Positions 60,360 to 64,000 of a DNA stretch of 64,000 nucleotides are shown one piece after another. Source of the stretch: Pontiella sulfatireligans (lineage in GTDB: Bacteria > Verrucomicrobiota > Kiritimatiellia > Kiritimatiellales > Pontiellaceae); assembly GCF_900890705.1 (NCBI RefSeq), contig NZ_CAAHFH010000001.1, positions 3,658,001 to 3,722,000 on the forward strand, written 5' to 3'. The first letter of the stretch is position 1. The number at the start of each line of letters is the position of its first letter. The notes under the pieces are model-generated. The model worked only from the letters and a program-made list of their open reading frames with translations. It was not told the DNA's origin and made no database searches. Position numbers and translations under genes: made by a program.

Positions 60360-60773
60360 CTACTCGAAGCTCCACCCTTTGGAGGCAAAGACGTCGTCGA
60401 ACAGCTTTGGGGCAATGGGCCGTCCGGCGCGGGTAAGCACGCCGGTCACTTGCGCTTCAAGCACGGTTTTGCCGTCGGATTTGCGGAGGATCGTCTGGTC
60501 GAAGACAAAGCGGATGCGCCCCTGCTTGTGCATGCCGAGCTTGACGATGAGTTCATCGCGCGGTTTCAGCGACAGCTTGTAGTCGAGTTCGATGCGGGTG
60601 ACGACGGCGTCGATGCCGTCTTGGCAGAGCTGCGCGAAGTCGAGGCCGACCTCGTGGAGGAATTCATGGCGGGCATGTTCGAGATAGTTTTGATAGACGG
60701 CGTTGTTGACGATGCCCTGAAGGTCGCATTCGTAGTCGCGCACCATCATTTCGGTTTCAAACACGCATTCCAT
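60360..60773 (-). CDS. Acyl-CoA thioesterase, YbgC/4-hydroxybenzoyl-CoA type
   Basis: The 137-residue protein has the hotdog fold pattern with VRDYECDLQGIVNNAVYQNYLEHARHEFLHEVG, in which the Asp of the catalytic helix and the following NN-x-x-Y are seen in the YbgC group. It hydrolyses acyl-CoA or acyl-ACP. The gene overlaps rsgA by one base, so it is co-translated or co-transcribed. Confidence 0.85.
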   Translation of the reverse strand: MECVFETEMMVRDYECDLQGIVNNAVYQNYLEHARHEFLHEVGLDFAQLCQDGIDAVVTRIELDYKLSLKPRDELIVKLGMHKQGRIRFVFDQTILRKSDGKTVLEAQVTGVLTRAGRPIAPKLFDDVFASKGWSFE

Positions 60774-61852
60774 TACTGACTTCCCTTATGCTTGCGGTTG
60801 GCGCCCTGCACGGAACGGTGGAAACGGCTCAGCTTTTTGTCCTGGTCGCGCTTGTCGAGCGCGGATTGCTCGTGGCGCGCCGCCTCTTTCATCAGGCGGA
60901 CAAAGTTGTTGTAGCGGGCCTCGGGAAGTTCGTTGCGTTCGACGGCCGCGGTGACGGCGCAGCCGAGCGTGCCGACATGCGAGCAGTCGTTGAAGCGGCA
61001 TTGGGAGGCCAGCGCAGTGATGTCGTCGAAGGTTTCGCCGATGCCTTCGGTCACATCCATGTTGCCGAGTTCGCGCATGCCGGGGGTATCGACCACGAGG
61101 GCGCCGTTTTTGAGGGTGATGAGCTCGCGCCAAGTGGTGGAGTGTACGCCTTTGCCGTCGCTCTCGCGGACCGGCAGGGTGAACAGACAGTCCTCTTCTC
61201 CGAGCAGGCTGTTAAGCAGCGAGGTCTTGCCCACGCCGGAGGTGCCGATAATGCAGTAGGTGTGGCCCGGCTCGAAAAGCGCGGTCACTTCATCCAGGCC
61301 GTATTGATCGACGTTGCTGAAGGCAAACAGGCGGACGCCGGGCATGCGGGTCCTCACTTCGTCCATCTTTTGCTCCAGCTCTTCCGCAGAAAGCAGATCG
61401 CTCTTGCTCAGCAGCACGACCGGCTCGATGCCGCTTTCGTTAACCATGACCAAATACCGCTCCAACCGCGGGAGGTTGTAGCCGAGGCCGACGGTCTGCA
61501 TGATGAAGGCGGTGTCGATGTTGGCGGCGATAAGCTGGTAGCGGTTGGTGCGCCCGGCGGTCTTGCGCTTGAGCTCGGACTGCCGCTTGAGCACGCGGTG
61601 AATGCGCCCGAAATCCTCGTCGTCAAAATTCTTGACCAAAACCCAGTCGCCGACGGTGGGATAGTCGAGCTTGGACTTGGCCTGATGGCGCAGGCGGCCG
61701 GTGGTTTTGGCCGGGCGGGTTTCTTCGCCGTCGGACACCTCGCACTCGCCTTTGTGGACGGCGGTGATGCGTGCAACCTTCAGTTCCGACTCCGTTGCCG
61801 GATCGATCTGCTCGCTAAACCATGCGCTGTAGCCAAACTCCTCAAGTGTCAT
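60773..61852 (-). CDS. rsgA: Ribosome small subunit-dependent GTPase RsgA
   Basis: The 359-residue protein has the circularly permuted GTPase order: G4 LLSKSD, then G1 GTSGVGKTSLLNSLL, then DTPGMRELG. An OB-fold N-terminus (about 40-115) precedes and a C-terminal zinc finger (CRFNDCSHVGTLGC and the following His) follows. RsgA helps mature the 30S subunit. It heads the rsgA-thioesterase-ligase group and is intact. Confidence 0.96.
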   Translation of the reverse strand: MTLEEFGYSAWFSEQIDPATESELKVARITAVHKGECEVSDGEETRPAKTTGRLRHQAKSKLDYPTVGDWVLVKNFDDEDFGRIHRVLKRQSELKRKTAGRTNRYQLIAANIDTAFIMQTVGLGYNLPRLERYLVMVNESGIEPVVLLSKSDLLSAEELEQKMDEVRTRMPGVRLFAFSNVDQYGLDEVTALFEPGHTYCIIGTSGVGKTSLLNSLLGEEDCLFTLPVRESDGKGVHSTTWRELITLKNGALVVDTPGMRELGNMDVTEGIGETFDDITALASQCRFNDCSHVGTLGCAVTAAVERNELPEARYNNFVRLMKEAARHEQSALDKRDQDKKLSRFHRSVQGANRKHKGSQ

Positions 61853-62009
61853 GCAATCTTCCCGTTTTCAATGATTGCAAATGATTAGCACGAATCAAGA
61901 CGACGGCAAACGCATAAACGCAACAGGATTCGCGGATACACCTCTACCTCGGCGGCGTCCGCGCCGCTTTAAAACAAAGCCGGTTCCCCGTCGATCGATC
62001 ATCGATGTG

Positions 62010-62246
62010 CTAGGTAGCAACAATTCGCGGCGCTATTTCCACGACAACATCGTCGCCGTAATAGGCCTTGGCTTTTTTTGCAAGCCTGAACAGCACATCA
62101 TCAAGGGTGTCGCCTCCAGCTGGTTCAAGACCTGGCAGGCAACCTAGGAAATGCTGGGGCTGATCCTCCCGGATGAATCCCTCTGAAAGCTGCATTCCGT
62201 CGATCGGGCGTACGACGACTTCTTCATCTATGCCATAGTTTCTCAT
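62010..62246 (-). CDS. Small protein of unknown function
   Basis: A 78-residue frame starts at the ATG at 62246 (MRNYGIDEEVVVRPIDG). It contains EDQPQHFLGCLPGLEPAGGD, a plausible loop, and a final DVVVEIAPRI strand. The amino-acid use looks coding, but no family is recognised. An upstream ATG 16 codons earlier is possible. The neighbours are rsgA (far side) and a TPR gene. Confidence is low because only composition supports it. Confidence 0.4.
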   Translation of the reverse strand: MRNYGIDEEVVVRPIDGMQLSEGFIREDQPQHFLGCLPGLEPAGGDTLDDVLFRLAKKAKAYYGDDVVVEIAPRIVAT

Positions 62247-62334
62247 TACTCTCGCCTCTAGAAGCTGTATAGACCCGGAACAGGGCGCGCGCAACCTATT
62301 TTAGCGACTCATTATTGCACCATGAAAAAGACCC

Positions 62335-62360
62335 CGAAAAACCCGCGTTTTTCATAAAAC
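62335..62360 (-). terminator. Possible terminator of the TPR gene
   Basis: On the minus strand GAAAAACGCGGGTTTTTCGG followed by GGTCTTTTTC forms a short AT-rich stem (GAAAAAC/GTTTTTC) with a T-rich tail. Confidence 0.4.
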
Positions 62361-62382
62361 ATGCCACTGACAAGCACGCCCG

Positions 62383-63402
62383 TTAATATTTCAGATTGGC
62401 TCCGAAGTCTGGAACCACGCCACCCTTTGCGAGCGCCGTCCACGCCTCCAGCTTATCGCTATGCCGTCCCCAAAAGAGGGCGCAGAGTTCGAAATATTCA
62501 ACTACAACCTCGGTTTCGCCCTTTTCGAGCAGCGCCTTGGCCAGCGTCATGTTGGGGCCGAAGCTATTGAGCTGGGGCGAGCCCTTGGTTTTTCCCGAGG
62601 CGATCAGGCGGCGTTTGGCTTCCTCCACATCGCCCTCTTCCAGCGCGACGAGCCCCAGCACCATGTTGCCGTGGTGGACATTGTTTCCTGAGTTCCAGTC
62701 GATTCCCGGCGAGCCGAGCATCTTCTGGGCATATTGCTTCGCCTTGGCGTAATCCCCCGCCGCGGCCGCGGCCTGGGCCATGTCCTTCAACTGATAGTTT
62801 TTTCCCATCCCGTTCGACCGCTCGTAGGCGATCTCCAGCTGCTCGAGCTCCCGCCGGGCGGAGGCCGCCGGATCGGCGCCGCGCTCCAGCGAATAAAGCT
62901 GGCCAAGCTTCTTGGGCCATTCCGGATTCTTAGGATCGATCACTGCCGCTTTTTTCAGGAACTTTTCAGCCAACGCGTGGTCCGCCTGCAAGAAATAAGC
63001 TGAGGCATTCCCCAAAATAAGCGCATTTTCCGGCTGGGCCTCGATCTGCTTCAGCCAAGCGGCGCGCCCGGCGGCATAGGCGGCCCCATCCAAGAACTCG
63101 TTCATTTGGCCGTAGGGCATGGCATGGATGTCGTCTTCCGGTGCGTGCTCGATGATCCACAACACCTGTCGCTGCCTCGCCGGTTTTTCGTTCGGATGCT
63201 GATGCTGACGCATCCAATAGTAGCCCAGCAGCTTCTTGCGCCCGACGAGGTCGTCCGGCCGTTCAACGAGCGCCCTTTCCAGTTGCTCCACCTCGGACGC
63301 AGTCAGCTTCTGCCCCACCTTAATAATCTCGTAGCTGTCCATTCGTCCTCCCATGCAAACCATCGCCGCCCCGAAGCAAACGATGCCGATTGTTTTTTTC
63401 AT
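62383..63402 (-). CDS. Secreted TPR-repeat protein
   Basis: The 339-residue protein has a signal peptide (to about residue 19) and then helical repeats: LERALVERPDDLVGRKKLLGYYWMR, LILGNASAYFLQADHALAEKFLKKAAVIDPKNPEW, and KDMAQAAAAAGDYAKAKQYAQKML. These are tetratricopeptide-type units, and the A-x-x-A-x-A spacing fits. It should act as a scaffold in the periplasm. Partner unknown; the gene is alone, diverging from the EF-hand gene. Confidence 0.72.
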   Translation of the reverse strand: MKKTIGIVCFGAAMVCMGGRMDSYEIIKVGQKLTASEVEQLERALVERPDDLVGRKKLLGYYWMRQHQHPNEKPARQRQVLWIIEHAPEDDIHAMPYGQMNEFLDGAAYAAGRAAWLKQIEAQPENALILGNASAYFLQADHALAEKFLKKAAVIDPKNPEWPKKLGQLYSLERGADPAASARRELEQLEIAYERSNGMGKNYQLKDMAQAAAAAGDYAKAKQYAQKMLGSPGIDWNSGNNVHHGNMVLGLVALEEGDVEEAKRRLIASGKTKGSPQLNSFGPNMTLAKALLEKGETEVVVEYFELCALFWGRHSDKLEAWTALAKGGVVPDFGANLKY

Positions 63403-63655
63403 GCCGTAACTCCTATTTTAACTTGGGTTTATTGACCTCGGCCCCTTTAATGACCCGGTCGAAGCTGTCCGGCGAAGCACAACACCAAACCAACCCCTTT
63501 CCCGAAACCCCTCATGCCGTCCCCTACGTTTAGCCAATAGGAAAGAGATACATGGTATTCAATTCGTTGGAAAGCCAAGAGCGCCCTCATTTGATTGTCC
63601 AGCCCACCATGTCAAGCGGCGTCGTATAAATGGAATCAACCGGAGAACACAAGGT

Positions 63656-64000
63656 ATGAAAATGAATAAAAGAAGCATGATTGCCCTGATTGCCCTGTCC
63701 AGCATGGTCGTCGCCGTTCAAGCCGACAACGACGGGAAAAAACCCCATAAGAAGGAAAAAGCAGCACAGGCCAAGATTCAAAAGAAAAAGGCGGCCGAAA
63801 AGACCGTCTGCGCGAAATGCCTCGAGCGCGCCGAAAAAGAGCAAGTCAAACGCAAGGCCATGGCTCAGAAAAAACAGCGCGACATGCTTAAGCGGTTCGA
63901 CATGGACAACGACGGCAAACTATCCCTTCAAGAGAAGCAATCCATGCAGACGAAGCTCATGGCCGAACGAGCCCGTACAGAGCAGATGCAACTCAGCGAA
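63656..64000 (+). CDS. Secreted EF-hand protein, C-terminus outside the window
   Basis: The frame starts MKMNKRSMIALIALSSMVVAVQAD, a signal peptide. A long Lys/Ala-rich helical stretch (KKEKAAQAKIQKKKAAEK) with a C-x-x-C pair (VCAKCLER) follows, and then FDMDNDGKLSLQEKQ, a canonical EF-hand calcium loop (D-x-D-x-D-G-x-x-x-x-x-E). It runs off the right edge, so the number of EF-hands is unknown. Proteins of this type are common in PVC bacteria; function unknown. A second start at 63662 (MNKRS) is possible. Confidence 0.7.
   Translation, partial: MKMNKRSMIALIALSSMVVAVQADNDGKKPHKKEKAAQAKIQKKKAAEKTVCAKCLERAEKEQVKRKAMAQKKQRDMLKRFDMDNDGKLSLQEKQSMQTKLMAERARTEQMQLSE

Overview
The window looks like a chromosomal piece of an anaerobic Gram-negative bacterium of the PVC superphylum, most likely Kiritimatiellota (Pontiella-like). 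The reasons are an SLA1/SHD1-like secreted protein, secreted beta-propeller carbohydrate-active proteins, a PurS-PurS-PurL fusion, and outer-membrane and lipoprotein genes beside a hydrogenase-related respiratory complex. This placement is inference; there is no rRNA or tRNA in the window.

Left part (1-10.7 kb). The housekeeping operon yceD-rpmF-plsX-fabH (minus strand) lies beside mobile DNA: a RAYT (REP-associated tyrosine transposase) element with imperfect inverted repeats, abutting a group II intron whose 3' half is missing, then a stretch of AT-richer plus-strand genes (DUF4238, a small membrane protein, a lipoprotein, a discoidin-like secreted protein, a methyltransferase). These genes are separated by structured sites that look like integron attC sites: imperfect palindromes with unpaired bases that recur at equivalent positions, all but one ending in a TAACGTT core. 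No integrase is visible, so this resembles a cluster of attC sites lacking an integrase, invaded by an attC-type intron and IS110 elements.

Middle (10.7-25 kb). Ordinary accessory and housekeeping genes: an ankyrin lipoprotein, a spermidine-synthase-like protein, rlmH, a QmcA-like stomatin/NfeD pair, an SDR beside a large secreted GH43-like protein, pcm and UPF0045. Several inverted-repeat elements lie between them.

Core (25.1-42.6 kb). About eighteen minus-strand genes with very short gaps form what looks like one long operon. It encodes an Ehr-type complex (hydrogenase-4/complex I-like) whose large subunit lacks the nickel-binding CxxC motifs, two tandem NuoL-like antiporter subunits plus a HyfF-like one, an NhaD/ArsB-type and a CPA-type cation/proton antiporter, CBS-domain proteins, a TatA-like protein, and four different EIIA (PTS-type) domain proteins, two fused to DNA-binding domains. 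The genes suggest a membrane ion-gradient module controlled by EIIA phosphorylation, with no sugar-transport EIIB/EIIC. This is the best candidate for an undescribed system.

Right part (42.6-64 kb). A pabB-pabC fusion carries two repeat elements inside its reading frame. asd is followed by two extra copies of its own 3' end plus terminator, each separated from the previous one by a single foreign gene (a Fic protein, then a secreted propeller-lectin protein). Then come purL, a secreted Met-rich protein, an SDR, a DEAD-box helicase, a truncated FadL, an acyl-CoA ligase, a thioesterase, rsgA, a TPR protein and the start of an EF-hand protein.
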